Shown: piece after piece, positions 30,761-41,200 of the stretch
Position numbering within the stretch: position 1 is the stretch's first letter
Layout of the letters: the number at the start of each line of letters is the position of its first letter
Origin: Ensifer adhaerens
Lineage (GTDB): Bacteria; Pseudomonadota; Alphaproteobacteria; Rhizobiales; Rhizobiaceae
DNA: 64,000 bases
Direction: 5' to 3'
Assembly: GCF_001270265.1 (NCBI RefSeq)
Contig: NZ_LGAP01000015.1
Span: 1 to 64,000 of the forward strand
Notes under the pieces: model-generated
Database searches by the model: none
The model's input: only the letters and a program-made list of their open reading frames with translations
What the model was told of the DNA's origin: nothing
Program-made: the position numbers and the translations under genes

Positions 30761-31429
30761 ATGGACAAGCAACGGGACGATACCATCGCAAGCCGCATCA
30801 GCCGGGCACTGGCCGAGAGGATCATCTCGGGTGTGCTGACGCCGGGCGAGCGCTTGCGTCAGGATCACATTGCCGAGGAATTCGGCGCCAGCCACGTGCC
30901 GGTGCGCGAGGCGTTCAGGCTCTTGGAGGCGCAGGGGCTCGCCGTCAGCGAACCGCGTCGCGGCGTCCGCGTTGCAGCGTTCGACCTCAAGGAAGTCCGC
31001 GAGGTTGCCGAGATGCGCGCGGTTCTCGAGGTGCTGGCGCTCCGTCATGCGATCCCGCATCTGACCGCTGCCATCCTCGATCGCGCCGAGGCGGCAACGG
31101 TGGCCGCGGACACCTCGCGTGATGTACGCTCCTGGGAGGCTGCCAATCGCGCTTTCCACCGGCTGATCCTTGAGCCCTGCGCCATGCCGCGGCTGCTGGC
31201 CTCGATCGACGACCTGCATGCGGCCAGCGCCCGTTTTCTGTTTTCAGCCTGGCGGACCAGCTGGGAAGCGCGCACCGACCATGACCATCGCGCGATCCTT
31301 GCCGCCTTGCGGGAAGGGCGAGGCGACGAGGCGGCAAAAATCCTCGAGCGCCATGTCGGCTGGATCGGCAAGACGCCGGTCAAGACCGCTGCCGGCGAGA
31401 CGCGCGAGGCGTTTTCCATCGTCGGATAA
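30761..31429 (+). CDS. GntR family transcriptional regulator (FadR/FCD type)
   Basis: 222 aa. N-terminal winged helix (about 10-75) with PGERLRQDHIAEEFGASHVPVREAFRLLEAQG, then an all-helical FCD ligand domain (about 85-205). Metal/ligand histidines are visible in NRAFHRLI and HDHRAIL. These repressors usually sense small carboxylates or sugar acids. The adjacent divergent gene is a HAD phosphatase, about 180 nt away; no catabolic operon adjoins, so the target is unknown. Confidence 0.9.
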   Translation: MDKQRDDTIASRISRALAERIISGVLTPGERLRQDHIAEEFGASHVPVREAFRLLEAQGLAVSEPRRGVRVAAFDLKEVREVAEMRAVLEVLALRHAIPHLTAAILDRAEAATVAADTSRDVRSWEAANRAFHRLILEPCAMPRLLASIDDLHAASARFLFSAWRTSWEARTDHDHRAILAALREGRGDEAAKILERHVGWIGKTPVKTAAGETREAFSIVG

Positions 31430-31669
31430 GCGTTCGAGCGCAGCCGTTAGTCGCAACACTCGCGGCGATCTGGGACATCCTTGACAGGCGCGCCGAACCG
31501 GGATCGGTGCTGGTGCTCGATGCCAGCAGGTTGCAACGGTTGCGTTCGGCCTTCGCCAGGGGACGGACCCGCGGCGGCCTGCGCCGAATGCGAATGGGCC
31601 GTTCTCTGCGGCAAAGTATCGAGTGACGGTTTTAGGGGTGTCCTGGTGCGTGTGGGCCCGGACTCGTGT

Positions 31670-32350
31670 TCACTGCGGGAAGAGGCCTGAAAAGGCCTTC
31701 TCGCCGCTATCGGTGAAGCGGATGGCGCGGCTGTTGTTCTCGCGTTTTGCCCAGCCCTTGTCGAGGAAGAGCGTCAGCAGCGCCTCGCCGAGCGAGCCTG
31801 CGAGATGCGAGCGGCGCTCGCTCCAGTCGAGGCAGGTTCGGCAGATCGGCCGGCGGGATTTCTTCAGGGATGCGTAGCTTATGCCGAGCGCCTCGATGCG
31901 GATCTGGCCCGCATCGGTCAAGGCGAGATCGTCGCCCGCAACCTCGATCTGTTTTGCCGCGATCAGGCTGTCGAGCATGCGCACGCCGTAGTCTCCGGCC
32001 AGGTGGTTGTAGCAGACGCGGGCCTTGCGCAGCGCCGGATCCTTGGGCCCGGGGCGATGCCGGTTCATGCCGCGGCTGGCGGCAAACCCCATGAGGTTTT
32101 CGAGCATCAGCCCGACCTCGTCTTCGGCCAGCTGGTAGTAGCGGTGACGGCCCTGCTTGCGCTGGGTCAGCAGGCCCCCGGCCTCGAGCTTGGAAAGATG
32201 CGAACTGGCCGTCTGCAGCGTGATGCCCGCATGGGTGGCAAGCTCCGTTGGCGTCAGCGCTCGTCCGCCCATCAGCGCGGTCAGCATGTTGGCGCGGGCC
32301 GGATCGCCGATCAGCGAACCGATGAGAGCGATGTCTGGACCTTCCTTCAT
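31670..32350 (-). CDS. ArsR family transcriptional regulator
   Basis: 226 aa, ATG at 32350. ArsR-type winged helix in the first ~90 residues: IGDPARANMLTALMGGRALTPTELATHAGITLQTASSHLSKLEAGGLLTQ. The C-terminal half is an additional domain containing CRTCLDW and SLGEALLTLFLDKGWAKRE, found in rhizobial relatives. No canonical arsenic cysteine motif is seen, so it is not a typical metal sensor. It is divergent from the NIPSNAP gene, with a dyad operator in the 80-nt gap. Confidence 0.9.
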   Translation of the reverse strand: MKEGPDIALIGSLIGDPARANMLTALMGGRALTPTELATHAGITLQTASSHLSKLEAGGLLTQRKQGRHRYYQLAEDEVGLMLENLMGFAASRGMNRHRPGPKDPALRKARVCYNHLAGDYGVRMLDSLIAAKQIEVAGDDLALTDAGQIRIEALGISYASLKKSRRPICRTCLDWSERRSHLAGSLGEALLTLFLDKGWAKRENNSRAIRFTDSGEKAFSGLFPQ

Positions 32351-32351
32351 A

Positions 32352-32369
32352 CTTCGATGGTAGTCGAAG
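32352..32369. promoter_or_regulatory. Inverted repeat in the ArsR / NIPSNAP divergent promoter
   Basis: CTTCGA-TGGTAG-TCGAAG forms a perfect 6-bp dyad with a 6-nt spacer, immediately upstream of the arsR-type ATG (32350) and 62 nt before the NIPSNAP ATG. Such placement fits autorepression by the ArsR protein together with control of the divergent pair. Confidence 0.6.
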
Positions 32370-32430
32370 CATTAAGGGCCGGCAAGCGGGCATAGTGGGT
32401 TCATCGAAAGACACAAATGAGGAACCGAAA

Positions 32431-32751
32431 ATGATCACCTGCTTCATCCGCTACGAAATCGACCCCTTCAAGAAGGAGGAGTTCGCAACCTATTCCCGCA
32501 ACTGGGGCGAGGCGATCCCGCGCTGTGGCGCCGATCTCATCGGTTACTTCGGGCCACACGAGGGTTCCGCGACGACGGCCTACGGCGTCTATAATATCGA
32601 CAGCCTTGCCGCCTACGAAGCCTATCGTGCCCGGCTTGCCGCCGACCCTCTGGGCCGTGAGAACTATGCGTTCGCGCGCAAAGAACGTTTTATCCTTAGG
32701 GAGGACCGAATCTTCCTGAAAAACGTTTCGGTGCCGGGTGGAAGGGATTGA
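32431..32751 (+). CDS. NIPSNAP family protein
   Basis: 106 aa from the ATG at 32431 (MITCFIRYEIDPFKKEEFATY), preceded by GAGGAACC. A small dimeric alpha-beta-barrel-like protein of the NIPSNAP family, usually about 105 aa. The W-G-E-A-I-P block and the AYEAYRARLAADPLG segment are characteristic. Role unknown; often encoded with ABM-type monooxygenases. The next gene starts 4 nt after its stop. Confidence 0.88.
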   Translation: MITCFIRYEIDPFKKEEFATYSRNWGEAIPRCGADLIGYFGPHEGSATTAYGVYNIDSLAAYEAYRARLAADPLGRENYAFARKERFILREDRIFLKNVSVPGGRD

Positions 32752-32755
32752 GCTC

Positions 32756-33103
32756 ATGATCGCCGTTATTTTCGAAGTGCTGCCGGCCGAAGGCCGTCGC
32801 GATACCTACCTCGGCATCGCCGCCGACCTGCGCCCGCTGCTCGACGGCATCGACGGGTTCATCTCGATCGAGCGCTTTCAAAGCCTCGCCGATCCGAACA
32901 AAGTCCTGTCGCTGTCGTTCTGGCGCGATGAGGCTGCCGTCAAGGAATGGCGTAACGGTGCCGAGCACCGCGCCGCCCAGGAAGCCGGCCGTCGGGATGT
33001 CTTTGCCGACTACCGACTGCGCATCGCGTCGGTCGTGCGCGACTATGGCTTGAACGAGCGGCATCAGGCGCCGCTCGACAGCCGCGCTTTTCACGAGGCT
33101 TGA
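32756..33103 (+). CDS. Antibiotic-biosynthesis-monooxygenase (ABM) domain protein
   Basis: 115 aa from the ATG at 32756 (MIAVIFEVLPAEGRRDTYL), with GGAAGGGA upstream. A single dimeric ferredoxin-like ABM domain: GFISIERFQSLADPNKVLSLSFWRDEAAVKEWR and HRAAQEAGR. Such proteins include quinol monooxygenases and haem-degrading enzymes; many have no known substrate. It forms a two-gene unit with NIPSNAP, probably controlled by the ArsR-type regulator. Confidence 0.85.
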   Translation: MIAVIFEVLPAEGRRDTYLGIAADLRPLLDGIDGFISIERFQSLADPNKVLSLSFWRDEAAVKEWRNGAEHRAAQEAGRRDVFADYRLRIASVVRDYGLNERHQAPLDSRAFHEA

Positions 33104-33144
33104 CGGCCACCGGCAGGCGAACCGATTGGCCCTGCATCGTTAAT

Positions 33145-33197
33145 ACGAAATTTTTCGTGATGGCCTTCAGGCTTTGGTAACCATCTTCGGTAACCAT
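33145..33197 (+). promoter_or_regulatory. ccrM upstream control region
   Basis: Two copies of GGTAACCAT stand in direct repeat at 33176-33184 and 33189-33197, 13 nt apart. They resemble the TTAACCAT box bound by CtrA in alphaproteobacteria with one mismatch (GTAACCAT). Upstream, ACGAAA-TT-TTTCGT (33145-33158) is a perfect 6-bp dyad. The repeat ends 45 nt before the ccrM ATG. CtrA control of ccrM is established in Caulobacter and related species; the assignment here is inference. Confidence 0.45.
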
Positions 33198-33208
33198 AAG
33201 CTCCATAG

Positions 33209-34372
<1,164 letters not shown>

Positions 34373-34447
34373 TCAACCAGTTCCGCCAGGTCCTTCGAAA
34401 AGCACTCTGCCCGGTTTATGTACCTTCAGTCCCGGAAGGAGAGCTTT

Positions 34448-34488
34448 AAACGCCCGGAATCCGCAAGGCTTCCGGGCGTTTGTATTTT
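34448..34488 (+). terminator. Terminator of ccrM
   Basis: AAACGCCCGGAA, loop TCCGCAAGGC, TTCCGGGCGTTT (12-bp perfect stem), then TGTATTTT. It can also serve the convergent gene ending at 34497. Confidence 0.9.
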
Positions 34489-34496
34489 CCGAATTG

Positions 34497-34856
34497 TCAA
34501 TCGTCGTCGAAAACCTCGACCGCGACGATCCGTCCTTCGTCGTCGAAATGAAGAAACTCGACACCTGAACGCTCTATCCGCTCGCCGGTCCTGGCGTTCG
34601 TTGCCACCAGCTGCCATTTGGCTCGCGCCGACGAGGGCGAAAGCGTTTCGATCAAGCTGTCTTCAGCCACCTGGTCCGGATAAACCAGAAAATAGTCGCG
34701 AAAGGCGGAGAGGATTGCGGCCCGTCCGGCAAGCGTGCCGACGCCGTTTGAGACGTAGCGCGCATTCTCGGCGAAAGCGTCGGCTATGGTCTGGAAATCG
34801 AGCGCGTTGATCGCCGCATGGTAGCGTGCGGTCAGCGCGGAGGGATCGCCGGGCAT
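34497..34856 (-). CDS. NTF2-like / SnoaL-fold protein
   Basis: 119 aa from the ATG at 34856 (MPGDPSALTARYHAAINALD), 14 nt after the HAD gene stop. A single NTF2-like cone domain: NALDFQTIADAFAENARYVSNG, GRAAILSAFRDYF and a C-terminal VEFLHFDDEGRIVAVEVF strand pair. Such domains bind small hydrophobic molecules or act as isomerases; function unknown here. Probably co-transcribed with the HAD gene. Confidence 0.82.
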   Translation of the reverse strand: MPGDPSALTARYHAAINALDFQTIADAFAENARYVSNGVGTLAGRAAILSAFRDYFLVYPDQVAEDSLIETLSPSSARAKWQLVATNARTGERIERSGVEFLHFDDEGRIVAVEVFDDD

Positions 34857-34870
34857 CGCGATAACCCGGA

Positions 34871-35488
34871 TCAGCGCTGGACGCCGTAGGCGGCGAGATC
34901 GGCTTTCAGTTTTTCCGGGTCGGTGAAATGCACCGCGTGCCAGCCGGCCAGACGCGCGCCCTCGACATTGGGCATGCTGTCGTCGATGAACAGCGTCGCC
35001 GGTGGGTAGAGGTCGAAGGCGCGGGCATGAGTCTCGTAGATCGCGACATCCGGCTTGATCAGGCCAACATCGCCCGAGACGGTGACGCCGCGCGGCAGGG
35101 TGAGGAACGGATAGAGCTGCTGCGCCTCGCGGAACGTGTCGGAGGCGAAATTGGTCAGCATCGTCACGTCGCGGCCCTCGGCGATCAGGTTCTCCATCAA
35201 CGAGACCGTTTCGACATAGGCGTGCGGTACCATCTCCTGCCAATGCTTGCGGAAGGCGCGGATCTGCTCTTCCCGGTCGGGATGATCCTTGATCAGCAGA
35301 GCCTCTGCTTCTTCCCAGGAGCGGCCACGATCCTGCTCGATATTCCAGTCATGGGTGCAGACATTGGCGAAGAACCATTGCCGCTCGGCCTCGTCGGGAA
35401 TGATGCGGCTGAAGGGCAGGTTCGGGTCGTAGTGGATCAGCACCCTGCCGATGTCGAAGACGATGTGGCGGATTTCGATGCTGCTCAT
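34871..35488 (-). CDS. HAD-superfamily hydrolase, YihX-like
   Basis: 205 aa. Motif I is VFDIGRVLIHYD: the nucleophile Asp is present and the usual second Asp is Gly, as is normal in the DxG (YihX/epoxide-hydrolase-N-like) subgroup. Later motifs are TNFASDTF, GLIKPDVAIYE and LFIDDSMPNVEGA. YihX dephosphorylates glucose-1-phosphate in E. coli; the substrate here is not known. It lies 24 nt downstream of mutY. Confidence 0.85.
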   Translation of the reverse strand: MSSIEIRHIVFDIGRVLIHYDPNLPFSRIIPDEAERQWFFANVCTHDWNIEQDRGRSWEEAEALLIKDHPDREEQIRAFRKHWQEMVPHAYVETVSLMENLIAEGRDVTMLTNFASDTFREAQQLYPFLTLPRGVTVSGDVGLIKPDVAIYETHARAFDLYPPATLFIDDSMPNVEGARLAGWHAVHFTDPEKLKADLAAYGVQR

Positions 35489-35512
35489 GAACCTGTTCCT
35501 CGTTCGATCTTC

Positions 35513-36601
35513 TCAGCGCTCGGCTTTGAAGGCATCTGGTATCGCCTGGGCGATCGCTTTTTTCATAACCGTCGGCAGTGCTTGGGCTTTCAGCGACGAG
35601 ACCGGCTCCCACCAGCCGTCGTTTCCGGTCTCGGCGCGCGCGACATTGGCCCTGTAGATCGACAGGCGCAACTCGAAATGCGTGAAGACATGGGTAATGG
35701 TGCCGCAGTCTTCCCAGGCCGCCGCAAATGGCTGGGCCTCGACCGAAGTCTCGCCGTCCTGCCGTGCCGTCCAAGCGGTGCCGGGCACTTCGGTCATGCC
35801 GCCGAGAAGGCCGGTTTCGCCGCGCTTGCGCAGATAGACGGTGTCGCGAGCATCGATCGCCACGAAGGCGGCGCCGAGCCTCAGCGGCTTGTCCTTCTTC
35901 TTCGCCTTGCGCGGAAAGGTCTCGGGATCGGCGACGGAAAGCGCCAGACAGTGCGGCCGAAACGGACAGAGCGAACAGGCGGGGCGCTTCGGCGTGCAGA
36001 TCGTCGCGCCGAGATCCATCATTGCCTGGGCGAAATCGCCCGGCCTGTCGGCGGGCGTCAAAGCTGCGACTTGGCTACGCATTTCCGGCTTGGCCGCCGG
36101 CAGCGGCGTTTCGATGGCATAGAGCCGCGAGATCACCCGCTCGACATTGCCGTCAAGCACAGCACTTTGGCGGTTGAACGCGATGGCGGCGACAGCTGCG
36201 GCGGTATAGTCGCCAATGCCGGGCAGGGCCTTCAGCCCTTCCTCGGTGTCGGGGAAGCGGCCGCCGTGATCGCGCGCCACGGCCTCGGCGCATTTCTTCA
36301 GATTGCGCGCCCGTGCGTAGTAGCCGAGCCCGGCCCAGGCCTTCATCACGTCTTCATTGTCGGCGGCGGCGAGATCTTCGACCGCCGGCCACAAGGTCAG
36401 GAACTTCTCGAAATAGGCCTTCACCGCCTGCACGGTCGTCTGCTGCAGCATGACCTCCGACATCCAGATATGATACGGATTGGCGACCCCGCCCTGACGC
36501 GCCATCGGCGGCGAGCCCCGCCACGGAAGCTCGCGGTGGTGCCGGTCGTACCATTCAAGAAGAAGCGGGGCGGCCTTCGCCGCCGTGATTGTATTTTCCA
36601 T
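35513..36601 (-). CDS. mutY: Adenine DNA glycosylase MutY
   Basis: 362 aa. Removes adenine mispaired with 8-oxoguanine. The catalytic Glu lies in MSEVMLQQTTV, the helix-hairpin-helix in LPGIGDYTAAAV, and the catalytic Asp in VLDGNVERV. The [4Fe-4S] ligands are spaced C-x6-C-x2-C-x5-C (CTPKRPACSLCPFRPHC). The C-terminal NUDIX-like 8-oxoG recognition domain (about 235-355) is complete. It is divergent from the DUF721 gene, 94 nt apart. Confidence 0.96.
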   Translation of the reverse strand: MENTITAAKAAPLLLEWYDRHHRELPWRGSPPMARQGGVANPYHIWMSEVMLQQTTVQAVKAYFEKFLTLWPAVEDLAAADNEDVMKAWAGLGYYARARNLKKCAEAVARDHGGRFPDTEEGLKALPGIGDYTAAAVAAIAFNRQSAVLDGNVERVISRLYAIETPLPAAKPEMRSQVAALTPADRPGDFAQAMMDLGATICTPKRPACSLCPFRPHCLALSVADPETFPRKAKKKDKPLRLGAAFVAIDARDTVYLRKRGETGLLGGMTEVPGTAWTARQDGETSVEAQPFAAAWEDCGTITHVFTHFELRLSIYRANVARAETGNDGWWEPVSSLKAQALPTVMKKAIAQAIPDAFKAER

Positions 36602-36694
36602 GATTTGCCGGAGGTTCCTTTTCCGGCCTATACTTGGCGAAGGCGAGCCGGCGCATCAAGGCTCAATCGACATTGCATACAGAAAGTCGCGTTC

Positions 36695-37201
36695 GTGAGT
36701 GAACAGAAGTCCCGCAGGGGTGTGGTCCAGATCAGCGAGGTCGCCAACGGCCTGATCGATCCGGTGCTCGCCAAGCGCGCCGGCATCAACACCATGCTGC
36801 TCGGCTCCTGGGACGAGATCGCCGGCGCTGATTTCGCCGACTGCACCCGGCCGGAAAAGATCGTATGGCCGCGCCGTGCCTCCGAAATTGCCGGCGAGGG
36901 TGGCCACCAGCCCGGCGTCCTCACCGTCGCCTGCGAGGGTGCGCGTGCACTTTTTCTCACGCATGCCCAGGGCGAGCTGATCCAGCGCATCAACGGCTTC
37001 TTCGGCTTTTACGCCATCGGCCAACTGCGGATCGTGCAGAAGCCGGTATCGCCGCCGCCCAAACGCAATCGCACGCCACGCCCGCTTTCCGGCGAACCGG
37101 CCCGCCGGCTCGAAACCATGGTCGAGGGTATCGAGAGCGAAGAGTTGAAGGCAGCGCTGCGGCGGCTCGGGACTGCAGTGATGTCGCAACGCCGGCGTTA
37201 G
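36695..37201 (+). CDS. DUF721 (DciA-like) family protein
   Basis: 168 aa from a GTG at 36695 (MSEQKSRRGVVQISEVANGL). The very long open frame running in from 34928 is antisense to mutY and not coding. The core LLGSWDEIAGADFADCTRPEKI and LTVACEGARALFLTHAQGELIQRINGFFG is the DUF721 fold shared with DciA, the widespread loader of replicative helicase. Placement between mutY and smc supports a DNA-related role, though this alphaproteobacterial branch is not proven to be DciA. Confidence 0.8.
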   Translation: MSEQKSRRGVVQISEVANGLIDPVLAKRAGINTMLLGSWDEIAGADFADCTRPEKIVWPRRASEIAGEGGHQPGVLTVACEGARALFLTHAQGELIQRINGFFGFYAIGQLRIVQKPVSPPPKRNRTPRPLSGEPARRLETMVEGIESEELKAALRRLGTAVMSQRRR

Positions 37202-37321
37202 GGCCGCACCATCACGCGGTCACAATTCTTTGAATTCTGTTGAAACGCTGCCCCTTGCCGCCCCGCGCGCGGCAAGATATCGAATCCGCACTGTAATTCC
37301 CTCCGAACACGGGTAAAATTC

Positions 37322-38176
37322 ATGTCCGCTTCCGCAATGAACCTTTCGAAACGCCTGCTCAGCGGTGTTGCCATCGCGACCGTCGCTCTTGTGCTTGCCG
37401 CCTGCAGCGATGAGAAGAAGGAGCAGGCCTCGGCGACCCCGACCGAAACCACGGAAACGGCCGCCAAAACCGATGCCAAGCCAGCCGATGCCAAGCCGGC
37501 CGACGCGATGACCACCGCTTCGACGACGAGTGCCGCAACAACGACCACGGAAGCCAAGCCCGCCGGCACCGAAGTCGCTCAGTCGACGGCTGCCCCGGCA
37601 GCAAAGGTCGAGCTGCCGAGCTCGGAAGGCTCCGTCGACATGGCCAAGCTGCTCGAGCCCGGTGCATTGCCGGAAATGGCGATCGGCGATGCCAACGCGC
37701 CGGTGACCATCGTCGAATACATGTCGATGACCTGCCCGCACTGCGCCGCCTTCCACAACAACACCTTCGAAGCGATCAAGACGAAGTACATCGACAGCGG
37801 CAAGGTTCGCTTCATCCTGCGCGAATTCCCGTTCGATCCGCGGGCGGCGGCCGCTTTCATGCTGGCCCGTTGCGCGCCGGAGGGACAGTATTTCCCGATG
37901 GTCTCGATGCTGTTCAAGCAGCAGCAGCAGTGGGCCGCGGCCCAGAATGGTCGCGATGCATTGCTGCAGATGTCCAAACTCGCCGGTTTTACACAGGAGA
38001 GCTTCGAGTCCTGCTTGACGAACCAAAAACTTCTGGATGATGTGAACGCAGTCATGCAAAAGGGCGCAAAGGACTTTGGCGTGCAATCGACGCCGACCTT
38101 CTTCGTCAATGGAGAGCACTATTCTGGGGATATGTCGGTTGACGTTATGTCGGCCCTCATCGACAGCAAGCTCTGA
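37322..38176 (+). CDS. DsbA-family thiol:disulfide lipoprotein
   Basis: 284 aa, ATG at 37322 (an ATG at 37337 is possible). A lipobox (LVLAAC) gives a lipidated Cys near residue 28. About 65 residues of Thr/Ala/Lys/Pro-rich linker follow, with repeated AKPADAKPADA, then a thioredoxin-fold domain (about 115-284) with active site CPHC (MSMTCPHCAAFH) and the cis-Pro segment STPTFFVNGEHY. It is a membrane-tethered oxidase or isomerase in the periplasm, conserved between mutY/DUF721 and smc in Rhizobiaceae. Confidence 0.92.
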   Translation: MSASAMNLSKRLLSGVAIATVALVLAACSDEKKEQASATPTETTETAAKTDAKPADAKPADAMTTASTTSAATTTTEAKPAGTEVAQSTAAPAAKVELPSSEGSVDMAKLLEPGALPEMAIGDANAPVTIVEYMSMTCPHCAAFHNNTFEAIKTKYIDSGKVRFILREFPFDPRAAAAFMLARCAPEGQYFPMVSMLFKQQQQWAAAQNGRDALLQMSKLAGFTQESFESCLTNQKLLDDVNAVMQKGAKDFGVQSTPTFFVNGEHYSGDMSVDVMSALIDSKL

Positions 38177-38278
38177 TCCTTCGCTTTTCCTGAAAACGGG
38201 CGACGGCAGCAGCCGTGCGCCCGTTTTTTATGCCCGGCAGTCGGGTGACGAGGGGCGCTCTGCGCCAGCGTTTGCCGC

Positions 38279-41200
38279 ATGAAGTTCAACAAGCTTCGTC
38301 TGCTCGGCTTCAAATCCTTCGTCGAACCCAGCGAATTCATCATCGAGCGCGGCCTGACCGGCATCGTCGGCCCGAACGGCTGCGGCAAGTCGAACCTTGT
38401 CGAGGCATTGCGCTGGGTGATGGGCGAAAACTCCTACAAGAACATGCGCGCGTCCGGCATGGACGACGTGATCTTTTCGGGATCCGGCAATCGCCCGGCG
38501 CGCAACACCGCCGAAGTCGGCCTCTACCTCGACAACAGCGATCGCACCGCGCCGGCCGCCTTCAATGACAGCGACGAAATCCAGGTGACGCGCCGCATCG
38601 AGCGTGAACAGGGCTCGGTTTACAGGATCAACGGCAAGGAAGCGCGCGCCAAGGATGTGCAGCTGCTCTTTGCCGACGCGTCCACCGGCGCCCGCTCGCC
38701 ATCGATGGTCGGCCAGGGCCGCATCGGCGAACTGATTGCGGCCAAGCCGCAGGCCCGACGCCAGCTTCTTGAAGAGGCGGCCGGCATTTCCGGCCTGCAT
38801 TCGCGCCGGCACGAGGCCGAGCTGCGGCTGAAGGCGGCCGAAACCAACCTCGAGCGCCTGGACGATGTCACCTCGCAGCTCGAAAGCCAGATCGAGAGCC
38901 TGAAACGGCAGGCGCGCCAGGCCAATCGCTTCAAGATGCTGTCTGCCGATATCCGCAAGCATGAGGCGATCCTGTTCCACATCCGCTGGGTTCACGCCAA
39001 GGAAGCCGAAGCCGAGGCGACCAGCCAGCTCAACCAGGTGACGGCACTCGTCGCCGAAAAGGCGCAGGCCCAGATGCAGGCCGCCAAGGATCAGGCGATT
39101 TCCAGCCTGAAACTGCCGGAGCTGCGCGAGAACGAGGCGAAACTGGCCGCCGCATTGCAGCGCCTGCAGATCGCCCGTTCGCAGCTGGAGGAAGATGCCG
39201 GCCGCATCCTGCGCCGCCGTGATGAGTTGCAGCGCCGCCTGGCGCAGCTGGCCGAAGATATCGCTCGCGAGGAGCGCCTGGTTGCCGACAATGCCGGCAT
39301 TCTCGCTCGCCTCGACGAAGAAGACGAGGAACTGCGCGAGCTGCTTGCCGAGGCGGACGACCGGGCAAGCGAAGCCCGGGAACGGCTGGAAGAGGCAAAC
39401 GAAAAGCTCTCAGTGAGCGAAGCCGATCTGAGCCGGCTGACGGCCGAGCGTGCCGAGGCACAGGCCGGCCGCAACCAGCTTGAGCGCGCGCTGCGTGATC
39501 TCTCGGAGCGGCAGGCGCGGCTGGCGCGCCAGCTCTCCGATCAGGCCCGTGATCTTGACGAACTCGACCGGCAGATGGCGACGCTGCCCGACCCGCACGA
39601 GAAGCAGGGCCAGGTCGAAGTGGCCGAGGCCGCACTTGAAGACGCCGAGGCGAATGTCGCCGATATCGAAGAAGCCCTTGCCGAAACCCGCCGCGCCGAG
39701 GCTGACGCCCGCCCGCCGGTCGATCGGGCGCGGGCTGTCCTGAACGGCATCGAGACCGAGGCGCGCACGATCCGCCGTATGCTCGAAGCAGCTGGCGGTG
39801 GCGCCTATCCGGCGGTTGTCGAGGAGATGAAGGTTGACCGCGGCTTCGAGACGGCGCTTGGCGCGGCACTTGGCGACGATCTCGATTCGCCGCTCGATAG
39901 CGCCGCACCCGCCCATTGGCGCGCACCGGGCGACCATTCCGGCGATGCCGCCTTGCCGCAAGGGGTGCGTTCGCTGATCGAGCATGTTCGCGCGCCGCAG
40001 GCGTTGACGCGTGCCTTGAGCCAGATCGGCATCGTCGACAGCGAGGCCGAGGCCGAGCGGCTGATGCCGCTGCTGAAGTCCGGCCAGAGCCTGGTGACGA
40101 AGCAGGGCTCCGTCTGGCGGTGGGACGGCCATGTGACCGGTTCCGAGGCGCCGAGTGCGGCTGCACTCAGGCTCGCCCAGAAGCACCGCCTTGCCGAACT
40201 CGACGCGGAGGCGGACGATGCCGGAGAGGCGCTCCGCCGTGCCGAGGCCGATCTTGCCGCTGCCGGCTCGCGCATCCGCGCGGAGGATGAACGGTTAAGG
40301 CTTGCCCGCGACGCCCAGCGCATGATCACCCGCCAGCTTGGCGAAGCGCGTGATGCGCTGGCGGCGGCCGAGCGCGCATCGGGCGATCTGTCGCGCCGCC
40401 GTGCGGTTGTTGCCGAAACCAAGAGCCAGCTCGAAAGCCAGCTCGAAGAGATCGCCGAACAGATCGAGACGGCCAACGACGCCCTTGCCGATGCGCCGGA
40501 TCTTTCCGAGCTCGAGCTGAAGCTGCGCACGCAAACGGCAGATGTCGCGGCCGACCGCGCAGCGGTTGCCGAAAGGCGCGCAGCCCATGATGGTCTTGCG
40601 CGCGAGAACGAAGCGCGCCAGCGCCGCATCACGGCGATATCAGGCGAGCGCCAGACCTGGAAGGCTAGGGCGGCCAGCGCCGAGGAGCATATCGCCACCC
40701 TCAGGGATCGCGAGGCGGAAGCGCGCGACGAGGTCGAAGACCTGATGGATGCGCCCGACGAGTTCGAGGACAAGCGGCGCGCGCTGATGAACGAGTTGCA
40801 GAAGGCCGAGGCTTCACGCCGCGAGGCCGCCGATATCCTGGCCGAGGCCGAGGGTCGCCAGCGTGAGGCCGACCGCATGGCCGCGACCGCGCTCTCGGAG
40901 CTGGCGGAATCGCGTGAAAAGCGTGGCCGCGCCGAGGAGCGGCTGGTGTCGAGCCGCGAGCGCCGCGTCGAGATCGAGGCCCGCATCCAGGAGGCGCTTT
41001 CCTGCGCTCCGCACGAGGTGATGCGGCTGACCGGGCTTGCCGCCGACGAGGCGCTGCCGGATATGCGCAATGTCGAGCGCGAACTGGAACGGCTGAAGAT
41101 CGAGCGCGAGCGCCTTGGCGCCGTCAACCTCCGGGCCGAAGAGGAACAGAAGGAGCTTTCCGAGCGGCTGGCTCTGCTCTTGAAGGAGCGCGACGACGTC

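Noticed and set aside
34871-35488. HAD motif I with Gly in place of the second Asp as a sign of inactivation
   Set aside because: The DxG form (FDIGRVL) is normal for the YihX-like subgroup, so this is not unusual.
34928-36694. Very long plus-strand open frame running into the DUF721 gene
   Set aside because: It is antisense to the HAD gene and mutY, whose motifs are unmistakable. Only the part from the GTG at 36695 has family similarity.
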